Notes: generated from the letters alone by a model not told the origin. 64,000 bases of DNA from Acheta domesticus (GCA_031308135.1 JAHLJT010002630.1:100375608-100439607); one strand, 5' to 3'. Shown: positions 35,179 to 47,280, counted from the stretch's first letter. Numbers and translations: made by a program.

Positions 35179-35355
35179 CTAGAGGTAACACAAAAAGTCA
35201 TTTAAAAGTTAGCATACCATTAATATATGCTGGATTAGAACGTCACCGACTGAGTTTGAGCTTCAATAATTTAGTTTCCATAAAACAGTGCTCTAAATCA
35301 TCGAACACTTTAATTTGACAAATCACATTACGTCGCATATGAAAAAAAGGCTTAC

Positions 35356-35397
35356 TGCTTCTATTTTGATAAGGCTTTCCGCTAAAATCTCTTCCAT
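35356..35397 (-). CDS. Zinc-finger gene exon 1 (left paralogue)
   Basis: 42 nt from ATG: MEEILAESLIKIEA, then donor gtaagc. It aligns with the right copy's MEDTNILTESIIKIEV, two residues longer. The ATG lies 38 nt after a TATAAAA sequence in gene direction. Purely comparative evidence: conservation of ATG, reading frame and donor in mirror image. Confidence 0.68.
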
Positions 35398-35867
35398 TAC
35401 TATCTCAGCCAGTTCACAAATCACACGTGAACAATTTTATATCCTGTTGTCGACAAAACTAATAAAGGTACTCTCTCTAACAAGTAATATTGTCCTGCAA
35501 CACGGTGTAGTGTCATACTTTGTTTTTCTCTCTTGGCCTGCTCTTGGCGCACCGCGGTTGTCAATACAACGGAATATCTCACTTCGTGTCATTCTCGGTT
35601 ATGCCGCTAGGAGTCGCATGATCGCGACTATATCCAGCAACGCTGGCGATCAAGTGACTTCTATCGGCACAACGAGAACGACGCGAAATATCGTGAGATA
35701 GTTCATCGTGTTGACGTAGTGAAGATACACCCACGCGCCAAGAAATTTAAACCCAAGTATAGTAGGTAGTAGGTACCTGTTTAAAGAAAAAAGAAGTTTC
35801 TTTTACCTCTGTCAACAACAGGATATAAATTTGTTCATTTGTGACTTATCATCTGGCCGTGGTAGTT
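35398..35867. promoter_or_regulatory. Shared bidirectional promoter of the zinc-finger pair
   Basis: 470 bp between the two start codons. Mirrored TATA boxes lie at 35435-35441 (minus) and 35824-35829 (plus), each in the context acaacaggatataaa and each 38 nt from its ATG. The interval is an imperfect palindrome centred near 35633. Its core (35585-35710) is rich in CpG and is shared with the palindrome at 1778-2034. Transcription starts are inferred, not shown. Confidence 0.65.
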
Positions 35868-35915
35868 ATGGAAGATACTAATATTTTAACGGAAAGCATT
35901 ATTAAAATAGAAGTG
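35868..35915 (+). CDS. Zinc-finger gene exon 1 (right paralogue)
   Basis: 48 nt: MEDTNILTESIIKIEV, donor gtaagc at 35916. The start is chosen because it is the first ATG after the TATA box and is mirrored in the left gene. The short acidic and hydrophobic N-terminus has no named domain. Confidence 0.7.
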
Positions 35916-36111
35916 GTAAGCATTTTCTATAAATTAGACATAGTAATGTTGGAATGTGATTTGTCAATATATTAGAAACCTTATGGTTTAAGGTAGTGTG
36001 TAATGGACATTTAGTTAGTGAAGCTGAAACTCAGTTGTAATGGATGTTCTAAGAGGAGCATATGTTAATGGTGTCCTTACATTTGAATGATTGTGTTTAT
36101 GTTACTTCTAG

Positions 36112-36162
36112 GTTAAAGAAGAACCGATTGATGATGATGATAATAATTGCTGGAATGCTTTT
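36112..36162 (+). CDS. Zinc-finger gene exon 2 (right paralogue)
   Basis: 51 nt, acceptor gttacttctag, donor gtgagt. Encodes VKEEPIDDDDNNCWNAF. The VKEEP motif is a psi-K-x-E SUMO-type site often seen in insect C2H2 regulators. The exon is shared with the left gene, with a different acidic middle. Confidence 0.72.
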
Positions 36163-37004
36163 GTGAGTAATATTTGCATTAGTGGCATAATCTAATGACA
36201 TTGTTTTGTGGTAGATGGAAAGTAAGTGGTGATGTGACATTACTTGAGGTTTAGTAGAAGTAGCCTCCTTAATGAGAGTGCAGATTTTTTCAGCATTGAA
36301 TCTTGCTGAAAGATGGGTGATGATGTGGTAGTGCTCAAGCACCCTGGTTGAATTTCTTATTGGATAAGGATAAAATTAAAAGTTCCTCAGAAATGTCTAA
36401 TGTGTTGTTGTGCCAAAAGGAAAACTAAATTTTATGGTGAATCTGATTTAATAGAGTTTATGGTTTGGAAGATGGCTCTGGAGGGGTTTTTGCAAATAAT
36501 TGTGTGGTAAGAAACCAAATGCTAGCCAATCTTGGGTGTGGAGATTAAAAAGAAAGGAAAGGTGTTACCATTACTGAAGAGGTGTAACAACATTTGCATT
36601 TGGTTAACCATCTCCAGTGTGAACACCTCGTTTGATTTGAAATTTCAAGATCTTGAATTGGAAGTTTTGCTGCGTTAAATTTAATTGCATTCATCTCTGT
36701 ATTAAGAAGCAGCTAGTAGAGAAAATGTTCTTTAGAGAGCTTCTTTTAGTGAAATTGCATGTAGCATTTCTGTCTTTCGAATAATATTTATAAGATCTGT
36801 TACAGTGAGGAAACTTTGTTTTCCTTTTCTTCTGAATTTATTTTCTAATTGAGCCTTTTTTAGAGATCTATCTTAATAGTACTTTATAACACTAAGTTCT
36901 TCTTCATCATTTGTATGTACTATCTGATGTGCATCTTGGCGTTCTCAAGTATTTTACTCCACTCCTCCGTGTCTCTTGCTTCTTTCTTCCTCTTCTTAAT
37001 TTAT
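36163..37004. other. Intron 2 arm sequence (right)
   Basis: Mirrors 35010-35110 and 33250-33550. It includes a second stretch near 36600-36650 (ctcgtttgatttgaaattt) that matches 33320-33360 in direct orientation. No exon recognised. Confidence 0.4.
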
Positions 37005-37195
37005 TTATTTATTTACGTCAAAAACAGTTAAAAACTGCGTGTGACGAGTTATGGGGAGAAGTGAATTTTGTGCACGTTTTCATAATTCTGTGGTCTCCAT
37101 TCCTAAACCATATTCTAGTCGAATTTTGAATACAGAAAAGAGAGATTTTTTTTCGAGTTTTGTTGACAAAATATTCGCTCCTATATAATAAAATA
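37005..37195 (+). repeat. About 190-bp repeat shared with 30533-30725
   Basis: Opposite orientation to the other copy, near-identical, from tttatttacgtcaaaaacag to gacaaaatattcgctccta. Confidence 0.7.
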
Positions 37196-37639
37196 TTTTT
37201 TCAAAGGTAAATTAGCTATAAATTCCTGCCCTGAACCCTCATGTTCTTCATGAAAGAATATTACTTTTTGCCGCGATAATATGAAAAACGATAATTTGAA
37301 TAACTATATTTCCCACTGAAATTCAGAAGACGTGCACAAATAGTGAAGTTACATTTATGTCCAGAAGCAAAACAAGGGACCATCTCAGCATTTGCTCAAG
37401 GATCAGGGAAACTGGACGAAAAACCTGATCGAGATGGGAGCCATCAACCCAGAAACTGTGGTACAATACTTGTTACAGGTTCTTTAGAATTATACAGTCC
37501 AAATGATAAATGATTACATTAACTATCATTGTTAAAATTAATGCTACTTTACTTTTTGATGCTCTATTGATACTTTACTTTTTGATACCCAATATTTGTT
37601 GGTCCTGCAGCACATTGTTTTCCCATCTGATTCCCAGCC

Positions 37640-39960
37640 TTCCTTTTTATCGAGTTATTAGAGGCTTCCAGCTCGGAATAAGTTGTTAGCATCCATTCTT
37701 TCCAGATGTCCAAGCCAAGCTATCCTTCTAGATATTACATCTGTTACAATATTTTTATATTGTATTAAGGCTTCTAATTCATCATTTGTTTCTCTTCTCC
37801 AGATTTGTTCATTTAGTTTGGTTGGGCCAAAAATGTTCCTCTCGAATATTGCTGTCTCTTGCGCTATTTGTTTTTTAACGACCCACGTCTCACACCCGTA
37901 TGTCACTACTGTTTTTATTATTGCACTATACAGTCACATTTTTGACCAGCTGGACAGGATTTTGGAAGTGAAAATGTTCTTGTACATGAAGTATGCCCAG
38001 TTGCCCGCTGCAATTCTTTGTTTAATTTCTTCTTCAATCTCATTTTGTGTTTACAATTGTTCCCAGTTATTTAAACTTTCTAACATTTTGTATTTCAATA
38101 TCTTCTATTTGATGTTTCCATTGCTGCAGCTATTTCAAGAACATTTCATATAATTGTTTGTCATTTTTTTAAATTAACTATTAATCCATCTTTTTCAGAT
38201 TCTTAAGTCACAGAAATGTATCCTTTAGACTAGAAATCCCCAATATTAAAATATCATCAGCATACACACATACCTCTTTTAATCGTGTTAAGATGGTGCT
38301 TCTTAAATAGAGTTTATGTATTACAGTATCTATCACAAGGCTGAACAATTGTGAGTGATAGAGGGGTCACCCTATCTTACAGCTGTGTTCACAGGAAAGC
38401 TTTCAGATAACATATTGTTTACCTTTACTTTTGCTGTTGTGTGCATTAAGGAAAGTTGAATCAAACAGATTAATTTGATACTGAAAACAGCTTTAAGCTA
38501 TTATAAATAGCTTTCCTACTGATCGAATCAAAAGTCTGTTTATAATGTATGAAAATGTTGTCTGAATCAACATTATATTCATAACTTTTCTCATGCATTT
38601 GTTTCCCAATATGGATATTGTCTCAGGTGGATCTATCAGGACTGATGCCATTTGGAAATCTTTCTCTTTTCAACTAATTCAACACATTATAGAAACATGT
38701 TGAGATCTTAAATGCTACATTTAACATTGTAATTCCACGATAGTTTCCCCAGACTTTTGGATTTCCCTTTGTATATACAGGGCATATTATTCTCTCTGAC
38801 CAGTCTTTTGGTATTTATTTGTTCCAAGGGGTATAGCAGAATAAGATAGGTAACATTGGCCCATGACCAAACTAGAAGAGAATGATGCTATCTTATTCTA
38901 CACCCAAAAAAACGTAGAAAAACAAACTTTTATAATTTTTTTATCTTACTATAGTGTCAGAATATCGAAAAATGTGTTTCTCACCAACTTTTGACGCTGA
39001 ATCTAAGAGGAATTTAGATTTTCTTGAACTTATTTTGATATTTTTGTTACTTACGACCAACATAAGGGACAGTTTTTACTGAAAATCTTACTTTTTTAAA
39101 TTGTTTTACAAGGTTTTTTAGAATTTCATGTTGAATGCAGAAGCGACGATTTTCACTGAAAATCTTACTTATTAGATTTCCTGCACAGTTTTTACGGGCT
39201 AACTTTCGTTTATCTGGTTGATTGGTATTTCTTTGCATCTTTAGCCATTTTTTCTTTTTCTTTGTGTGAATTGTCCTTTCTTTTTTGCTTTGGGCAGCAT
39301 ATTTTTCTTTGCTTGCTGTAGTACCAGTCTCCAACTGTTTCTTTCTCATGTTATTTTTCTCTTGAATTGATTTCCTACATTTCTCATCCCACCATTCCTC
39401 TTTCCTTCATTTTCAGTTCCAATTATCTTAGTTGCTGTATCTGTTATGAAGGATTTTAGGTTTTTCCCCTCTTTATTTGTATCTTCTTCTTCCTGTTTTG
39501 CGTCCATCTTCTCTAAAAATTTTCTTCTATACTCTCCGAATTTATTCTCATTTAATCAATTGATGCGGATCCATCTTTTTAGTTGGGATGTTTTCTGCTT
39601 GATGCTCATTAACTGTTGTTTTCACAAGGAAATGGTCAGTAGTATCACAATTTGGATCTCTATTCTAAGAGATCTGACATCTTCTATTAACTTTCATTTA
39701 AAAATGTTTACCAAGACATGATCAATTTGATTGATAGTTAAGTTGTCTGGAGAGACCCATGTTCTTTTATGAATATCCTTATGTTGAAATTGCTTGCTTA
39801 AAATTATCATTCTATTCATAATAGCAAAATGAGCCGAAAGATGAGTATTGTTATTTGATTCCTGGTGTAAGGTGTGAGTTCATACAACCTCTCTGTATCC
39901 CACTTGTTTCCCTACTTGTGGATTACAGTCATCATCACTGTAATACTAACTCGCTACCCA
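37640..39960 (-). pseudogene. Decayed non-LTR retrotransposon (endonuclease-RT), right arm
   Basis: On the minus strand, from high to low coordinates: endonuclease end (KDIHKRTWVSPDNLTINQID, HVLVN near 39720-39790), EEWWDEKCRKSIQEKNNMRK (about 39350-39410), a Lys-rich linker, RT fragments (QTFDSISRKAIYNSLKLF near 38500) and the C-terminus MTYGCETWVVKK...RRIAWLGHLERM (37658-37906). The domain order fits insect endonuclease-reverse transcriptase elements. It has many stops and is probably 5'-truncated near 39960. A short inverted pair (agaataagatag) marks a small insertion at 38825-38900. Confidence 0.75.
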
Positions 39961-41994
39961 AATAACTTAGGATTATTAGAATTTGTTTCAAAAAATAAAA
40001 ATAAAAAAATAGAATTTGCAAATACTTTGTTAAATTGTTGAGAAAATAATACATCAATACTGCTCCAAAATATTTTAACAGTGAACATATGTAGTATTCT
40101 TAACTAATAAAAGGTTGAGATATTTTCACATGTAAATGAATGAAATTTAAATTTAATATTAATTTTATTTTCAATAAAATATAAATATTTAAGATTATTG
40201 TGGTTATATTCCTTGTAAATTCTAATTAAATTATTAATTTCTTTTTAATGTTTTAATATGTAGTTTAAAAAGGTAGATTTTGGAATACAATCACCACAAG
40301 AATGAAGTTAGGGTAGTATGAAACCAATTCATTTGTTTTTATGACTTCGGTCAGATTGTCTGAAGTTATAAAACCAGCTAAATTGATTTTGATAGAATGT
40401 TCCTGAAACATAGTGTATTTTGGAAGGGATTAGATAGGTTAAGTTAAATATTTTTTTTCTATTGTATAAAGAACATGGTTTATTTGTTTGTTTTTATGTG
40501 CAAAACTATAGATTTGTCCTGATCTTCACTCATTAATGAGAGTCACACATTGACATGATAACAATGTTGTGTAATTTTATTACTGTTGAAAATTTGCCAA
40601 CAAGGCCTCAGAGATCTGTCTTACTGTAATCTTGAGTATATTTTTTGTACTACCTTTGGGAAGTCCTTTTTGAGAGTAAGACGTTTTCTCACAGTGTTTC
40701 AATTAATATTTCATAATCTTAGAAAGAACGTGTTATGTTATGTTCATTGAGGTTTTTAGTTCAGTTGGAAATGTCAAAAGAGAACAACCAGGGTTCATTT
40801 ACAGGGCTGTAAATGTGTCTCTCCAAAGTCAGTTGTTGATTCAGAACTGAATTGCTCAGTTTGTCCCAAGATGTGAAGTGAATGTGTGAAGAGATTGTGA
40901 TTACTGTCAGCTGTGGCTAGTTATGACCTATAACCAAATTTATAATATTGATTTACAAAAATATAATCTAAAAGAAATAAAGGAATCAGAATTTCACACT
41001 CGCTACAAACATTCCTGTAACAACTCTGCTTTAAAAATTGTGTTTCTCAGTTAAATATACTATAACATGAAAATCTTCATTGAAATTTAAATATTAATAG
41101 TTATATAACAAGTACATTCAATAAAATCATTGAATAACACGTAAATGGCACAAAACAAATTGCAGGGTCTGGGAAATGATGTTACCAATAGTGTAATTGA
41201 TTTTGTTATCACTTAAGAGATAATGAAATTTTGTACACCTGCAAATCACAATAATATGAATGTTAGTATCTTCAAGAAATATTGTAGAACTTCTCTATTC
41301 TTATTTTCTTACCTGTTAAAAGAAAAAGTAAGTGTGCCCTCTTTCTGTTTTCTGCAAATAGTTAAAAAAACAGCAAATATATCGAATGAAGGTAATTCAG
41401 TGTTCATAAAAACACAAGATTCTCCATCTAAATGCAATTTAATTCATTTGAGTATCTCATTGAAGCTTTGAGTAATGAAAATTAAAATTGTTACTGGGAG
41501 TTTTCTGGGATTAATCAACAGTGCATCTGTTTGCCGCTGCCCATAGCAACGTGATTGTAGCACGTCAAAGAAGTGTTGTGTGTGGAGGAGGGCAGGGTGG
41601 AATGAAGCAAGATGAAATTGGATGACATGAGGTGTAGCAATTGAGGGGATTATGGGCAGGGTATGGTGGTGCGTGGATAAACCAGTTATAGAATTCATTT
41701 CTGTTCTGGTCTATAGATGAATGTAAGTTAAAGATTGGCAATACAAATAATACAATTTACATCAAGTAGATAAGTTCCTTTGATTCTTGAAAACCCTAGT
41801 TTCTGAGATGATGAAGGGATTACTTCAATATTTTAATATGGACATGCATGTTTATTATGTTTAATTACACTTTTAAGACTAATGACGTTTTTTAAAAATA
41901 TTTTTTTAATGAGCTTTATTGTTTTGGTCACGTGAACTACTAGGTCAACAGTCAATAGTGACCATTTTTACTAAGCTTTCATAAAATAATTCTA
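39961..41994. other. Intron 2 arm sequence (right)
   Basis: From about 40260 on it mirrors 29880-31600 of the left arm. No exon or RNA feature found. Confidence 0.45.
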
Positions 41995-42600
41995 GTAGGA
42001 AGTTTTCCTGGAGACTAAATGAACATCTCAGATTGTGGAGACTGAAACAAGAATACTCCACATTTGCCAACCACCTAATTCAAGACAGTCACTCTTTCGG
42101 CCTGGATACCAACTTTTAAATTCTGCATTTCGAAAAAAAAGAGAACAAATTGAATATTTTGGATAATATAGAAATTCTAAAGTTATTCAAAAATCCCAAC
42201 CTAATATGTTTTAATGAATAATTTTAATTAAAATTTAGCCCCATCATTAATTTATTTCTTGATCAGCTTTTCTATACTTTTGTTTCCTCCCTCACCTTCC
42301 CTCAGCCAGTCTCCTTACCTCATATGAATCACAAAAGACACCATCCTAGGACTGATCACTATGAATATTTAATATGGTGATTCATCTATGTTACATGGAT
42401 AAGTACTATATTTTAATAATTTTAGTGTTCAATCTGATTTTGTACTTCCTTGTATGACAACCAATTTGTTAATTCAGTTCTAATATTGTATAGCCACTGA
42501 CGATGAGAAAAAAATCCGTGAAATACATGTATGGCTGAATTTTCTGCATGGTAAATTTATATAGCATATTAATTGTGGTTGATACCTCTATCCTGAAATT
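41995..42600 (+). mobile_element. Penelope-like element fragment (right arm copy)
   Basis: Mirror of 28840-29570. Reads ...NKNTPHLPTT, NILDNIEILKLFKNPNLICF, then a tail with ccactgacgatgag, gtgaaatacatgtatggct and attgtggttgatacctct near 42495-42590. Inactive. Confidence 0.6.
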
Positions 42601-42619
42601 GTAAATTTGAAATTTAAAA

Positions 42620-43968
42620 TGAAATTGTGATTGCTTGTCGTGAGTTGCCGGCTCACAATTTTTGGCAGTTGGATTCTATGCAAGTTAGAATTTGTATATT
42701 ATTTTTTTCAATTTCATTTTATTATTATTTTTATTACTTTTATTATTAATGATTATATTTATACTATATTTATGTTATTTCATTTTAAATTTTGTCCATG
42801 TTAATTGTGAAAACGAATGGATGATAGGTCATTGTTTGTTGTTGTAACCCATTCTTGTAATGCATACTGATTACAGGAGGCATAATGTTAGCTCCTTTTA
42901 GTTTGTGGTGAAAGAAACTATTACTTTTAAGGATTGAAGAATATTACAATACCATTGAATAATGACTATTAAATGTATTTTGATATATTTGAATTTGTTT
43001 GCCAGTGCAATCAGTATCATACATTATATAAATAAATATTAATGACGTGAGAGGCGCCGAAATAAACTTAAAACTTTTGCAACTTTGGATATTTTTCCTT
43101 CAAATAAAATTTGTTGCCCAAAGTGAGATCTTTCACTAAAGTCATGTACATTTTTTTGAAAATTTTACTAGTTTTTGCTCAGAATTGCACCCTATATTTG
43201 AAATTTTAAAAACATTACAAAAAGCGGACTTTTTATAAAGCGGCTTCAATTTTTTTTCTTTAAACATTTTGTAAAAATAGTGCTAAATGTGCTCTATGAG
43301 ATGACATTAACGCCATATCCCTATATTCTTTGTTTTTTTAAAAAATTGCAAAAATGTAGTTTATTTTACTTGTCTCTCACGTTCTTAATATTTACATTAG
43401 CGGCGATTTACTTACATTATTATATTAATAAGTACATGTGCTTTAAATAATGTCCAATAAAGTTTCTCGAAAATTGAATCGTTTTCTATGAAAACTAGCT
43501 CAAAATTGTGCATTTTCAGAAACCCTCAAACACCATTTTCTCAAAAATGGTTTAAGATTTTTTGTTCAAACTTTACTAACGTATAGTGCTAATTGCACTC
43601 TTTAATATGGCTTAAAGTTAATTTTGTTTTTTTAAATTACATGTAATTTTTTTGAAAGTTTTCTCACACGGTTAAAATGCACATTTTCAGCCATTTGTAA
43701 ACACTATTGAATTTGTGAGTATAAGTGCTTTGAATGACTTCAAATAATGTTTTTCGAAAACTGAAAACTTTTCTGTATAAAAGAGCTTTAAATTTCGCAT
43801 TTACAGTAGCGAAAACGTAAGAAAATGCGGAAAAAATGTAGTTTGGGCGGCGATAGATGGCAGCTGTCAAGAGTATTGGCAAGCCCGAAAAGCTAGCCGA
43901 GACCAAACGCAACAGAAAACTAATACGGGAAAGTCTGTGCCATTCTCTAGCACCACTAGTTCTCTCAG
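42620..43968 (+). repeat. Repeat family A copy
   Basis: Collinear with 2880-3800 (ccttcaaataaaatttgttg, tttgtgagtataagtgcttt) and ends with gcggcgatagatggcagctg, gggaaagtctgtgccattct and gcaccactagt near 43965. Confidence 0.65.
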
Positions 43969-43971
43969 CAT

Positions 43972-44035
43972 TACATACATTTCTCTTCTACAAAACTTCC
44001 TTCTTAACCGCGAGAAAGTAAAAGCGTACAATATT
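43972..44035 (-). repeat. Repeat family A left end (reverse)
   Basis: Mirrors 22263-22330 (ttaaccgcgagaaagtaaaa). It directly abuts the right end of a plus-oriented family A copy, so the body expected in mirror image is missing or inverted here. Confidence 0.6.
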
Positions 44036-44374
44036 TTTACAAAATTAGTGTTATTTAGAAATATTTCTGCTTGATTTTATTGCCATTGATATGAATCTTT
44101 TTCTGAAAAAACAATACACCTTTTTCCACGGATTACAAGTACCGCTCAAAAGAATGGGCAGGTCTCAATTTCGTTGTACTGTATGGATTTTCGAAAATCG
44201 CGTGACGGAAACAGTGAGAAAGGCAATTGGATTTGAAGCGTCGCCGAGCGAGTGCGTCAGAGCGGCTGCGTGGTTAGTGGTGAAGAGCGCGGCGCGTTAC
44301 CTCGAGCGATCGGAGTTCGAGTCTCGGCGCGGACAAAATATTGTTTCGTTTTGTCATATTTTTGTTTTGTACAG
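44036..44374 (+). other. Strongly conserved sequence upstream of exon 3 (right)
   Basis: Almost identical to 21922-22260. It includes a tRNA-like segment (44255-44335; A-box-like tggttagtggtgaagag, B-box-like ggagttcgagtctc) and a 120-residue frame starting at 44091 (MNLFLKKQYTFFHGL...) that overlaps exon 3 in another frame. It could be a SINE-derived stretch or an alternative first exon. Confidence 0.45.
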
Positions 44375-44449
44375 GAGGAGTTGGAGCCTCCAACGGCAGT
44401 GTTTATTGGATCACCGGCGAAGCAAGAGACAGCTTGTGGAGACGAGGAG
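44375..44449 (+). CDS. Zinc-finger gene exon 3 (right paralogue)
   Basis: 75 nt, acceptor ttttgttttgtacag, donor gtaaga, phase 0. Encodes EELEPPTAVFIGSPAKQETA and then CGDEE. It joins in frame to exon 2 and to the acceptor at 54453. Length, frame and both splice sites are conserved in the left arm. Confidence 0.75.
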
Positions 44450-45244
44450 GTAAGAACAACAGGTGACATTCGCTGTTCCCATTTCGGCGTCTGAGATACT
44501 CTTTGGGCCGATTTCACCAAACTCGTTTAAGTATCTCGCTAATCGTGTTTAAGTAATCGCGATTAAAATTAAACTCGCAATATAATCGCGTTTACATTTT
44601 GATCTGTTTCACCATGGAATATATAAACTTGATTAAGTTAATCGAGTTTTCGTGCTGAAAATGAGAGGTTGGTACTAGTCGCGGAGCATTATGGGCCTAA
44701 AATTATCTGTTGTATACTCTTTGCAAGCACAAAATTGTATAATATTCTGAGCATAGAGGTTAGAAATCACGAAGTCCATACAGATTTCTTATTAGAAACG
44801 ATATATTTTAATCTTCTTGGTTCTCTCAGCTGCTAACTTGCAGAAATAAAATGTTGTAATGTAATGATTTTTTTTGTTAAATTATATCTGTAATGTTTTA
44901 AAGAAAAACTATACGTGTGATAACACTGGTCGTCAACGTTTTCTTCACAATAAATCTGATTAGTGATTCTAGTGAGTTTTTTCCATAGTGAATTCAGATA
45001 TGTATATATATAATTTTTCCATCAGATAATTTTTTTTTTGTGACAGCTACTTTTTAAAATATGATTTTAACATTCTTCTTGACCTGTCGTAGGGACCTTT
45101 ACCTTATAAGCAGCGATTTTATTCAAGCTTTTTTTTTAAAGGAAAATATGTGTAATATCCTACCGAAACACTAACAGGCAGTACTGTGTGGGTTCATTCA
45201 TGTTTTGACATGATCAGACCAGTTACTGACATTGTGATGTGTTG

Positions 45245-45370
45245 ACACATTCTTGGCATAATGAAAATACAGAACACTAACACAAAGCTTACACAGTGCA
45301 CTTCTAAACACTGTACTGTGTAAGCTATGAGTTAGTGTTCTGTATTTTCATCATGCCAAGAATGTGTGTA
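45245..45370. repeat. Hairpin at the start of the orphan protein
   Basis: Two arms of about 58 bp (acacattcttggcatRatga through ctaacWcaWagcttacac) separated by about 10 bp. The right arm contains the start codon region at 45353, so the start of the frame has been inverted and duplicated upstream. Confidence 0.75.
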
Positions 45371-46260
45371 AATCATGCAGATACTTTCAGGTGTATTTGT
45401 AGTGATCTCACATGAAAGACTGAGGCAAAATTTAACACTACTTGGGAAAAAGTGTTATCAACATTACTTGGCTGTCAAGTTGGTAATTTTAAAAAGAGTA
45501 TGTATGTTTTATGTGTTAAGACTGCTGTCTTGATAGAAAAAATGGTACACATCATATGCCATTTGCAATTACTATGATTTGGAGGAAATCGAGGGAACAT
45601 CTAAAGTGGTTATTATTTTTGTTTAACAAAAATTAAAGGAATCACATATCCCTGACATGAGAAATGTGTCTAGTCCATTTATTCAATCCTGAAAATATAT
45701 TTACCTCCATTGCATATTAAATTAGGAGGAAAGAAAAATTTTGTAAAAGCTATGGATAAACTTTCTGATGGATTCTTGTACTTGAATCAAAATTCCCTAA
45801 AGTGATGCTAAATTGAATTGTTTAGGACCACAAATGCGGTCATTAATAGCTGATGAATATTTTTGAAGAACTGTTACATCCACTGGAAAAAGCAGTCTGA
45901 CAGTCTTTCAAAAATGTATATTGCAATTTCTTTGGAAACTATAAAGCAGAAAATCATCGGATGTAGTAGCTGATCTGCATTCTTATAAAGCTATGGGATG
46001 AAATAAGTCTTTGAAAATTCACTTCTTAGACTCTGGCTTAAGTCTTCCTGCTGGAAAATCTTGGGGTTGTCAGCGATGAGCATTAAGATCATTTTCATCA
46101 GTAAATTTCTACAATGGAAAACAGGTACTAAAACAAAACTGGTTGTAATATGTTGGCTGGACTACTGTTAGACCAAGAAGAGAGATGTTCCAGGTACAAT
46201 ATATGCCCGAAAATCATCATTACCACTTTCTAGCTAAAGAATGAGAAGTAAGAATATGTC
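45353..46260 (+). pseudogene. Decayed orphan transposon-associated protein, copy 1
   Basis: Starts MPRMCVNHADTFRCICSDLT, then in shifting frames LLGCQVGNFKKSMYVLCVKT, MVHIICHLQL, YYFCLTKIKG, PPLHIKLGGKKNFVKAMDKL, VYCNFFGNYKAENH and ISTMENRY. The Cys-rich start and the PLHIKLG...FVKA, FxGNxKAENY and TMExRY order recall a repetitive protein family that I remember as widespread but uncharacterised in insect annotations. Function unknown. Related to 58970-59530. Confidence 0.55.
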
Positions 46261-46490
46261 AGGACGAGTAGTTTACCATTTACAGTTGGATAGCTAATTA
46301 CTGATGTTATTGAAATTATAAAATGTTAAAATGCATATCACACAAAACTTGTGCCTGATGGGAAAAAACTGAAATCATATTTCAATTCAGTATGAAAAAT
46401 ACTTATAGAATCTGTTATTTTCATTCTTGTGAAAGAAAAAAGTTTATTTTTGTAAACCAGTGTAATATAAATATTCCTTAAATATATGAA

Positions 46491-46596
46491 TATTATTATT
46501 TAAACCAAAAGTAATATTTTCCTATTTTCATTTCCAACAAGTGAAACATTCCTATTGTCTCTCATGAACTGTCTATAAAATTATCTGTAAAAAAAA
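46491..46596 (+). repeat. 106-bp perfect direct repeat, copy 1
   Basis: Identical to 47281-47386, with starts 790 bp apart. Confidence 0.9.
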
Positions 46597-47280
46597 TATT
46601 ATTTTGAATAAAAAATAACAACTGAAATTCAAGCTTCTTCTCAAATCAACTTTTCTCCCAACAGAGAAATAATGAGTTTAAAAAGTTCTTATGACCATAA
46701 ATGTAATAATGGAAGCAGCTTCTTCATAGGTCTTTGTAAAGTTTGAATTATTTGTTTCCCAATGTTTTCAAAAACTTATTTGAGGGATATAGCACATTCC
46801 TAAGATCAAAAAGCCTTGTGTTATTAAAACCATACATAAACACAATTTTACTTATACATACTATGCATTTCAAGTGACTCAGAATTTAGAAAATAAATTG
46901 AGAATACTTTACACACAACAACATACAATGGAGAATACACATGTTGATTGGTAAGCAAATGTAGTCTGTGGCCCATTAATATGGCATCACTTCTCACTTC
47001 GCACCTTACCATATTAATGATTTCTTGAGTGTTGAAAAGAAAAGGAAGCTGGCCAAGCTTGTACTTTATAAAAGAAAACATATTTCTGGTAACAAATACA
47101 ATTATGTAGGTGAAAACTCAAATTACAATGAAAGATTAAACAATGCTTAGATAAGGTTAATAAAAAAATTAATATTGAAGTTATGATTATAGTTACTACT
47201 TGCAATGTTAGCCACCTCATTTCTTGTTACACTGATAAAAAATATCTACACATTGTGTATTGATTTTACTACTGTAAATA

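Larger units (their letters stand above)
13356..35397 (-). other. Left zinc-finger gene span (possibly decaying)
   Basis: Inferred four-exon gene on the minus strand: 35397-35356, 35178-35113, 21921-21847, then 14430 (or 14402) to 13356. Introns are about 0.18, 13.2 and 7.4 kb. Exons 1-3 join in phase 0 with good GT and AG sites that mirror those of the right gene. With the strong acceptor at 14431 the last exon is frameshifted by one extra base; with a weaker AG at 14403 the finger frame is restored. Introns contain Transib-like, hAT, Penelope and non-LTR insertions. Confidence 0.7.
10565..35630. repeat. Left arm of the large inverted duplication
   Basis: In reverse complement the arm matches 35640-58690 in the same order: repeat B (10.7/58.4 kb), CpG-rich block (12.2/57.0), zinc-finger exon (14/55), 17.4/52.2 block, 18.2/50.8, 20.4/49.9, exon 3 (21.9/44.4), Penelope fragment (29.3/42.1), 30.0/41.6, 31.1/40.8, 31.5/40.4, 33.5/36.3, exon 2 (35.1/36.1) and exon 1 (35.4/35.9). 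The sum of paired coordinates drifts between 66 and 72 kb because each arm has gained its own insertions. The outer boundary is about 10565 opposite 58690. Confidence 0.9.

Noticed and set aside
35315..35701. 128-residue plus-strand frame over the promoter
   Set aside because: It runs antisense through exon 1 of the left gene and through the palindrome; no homology.
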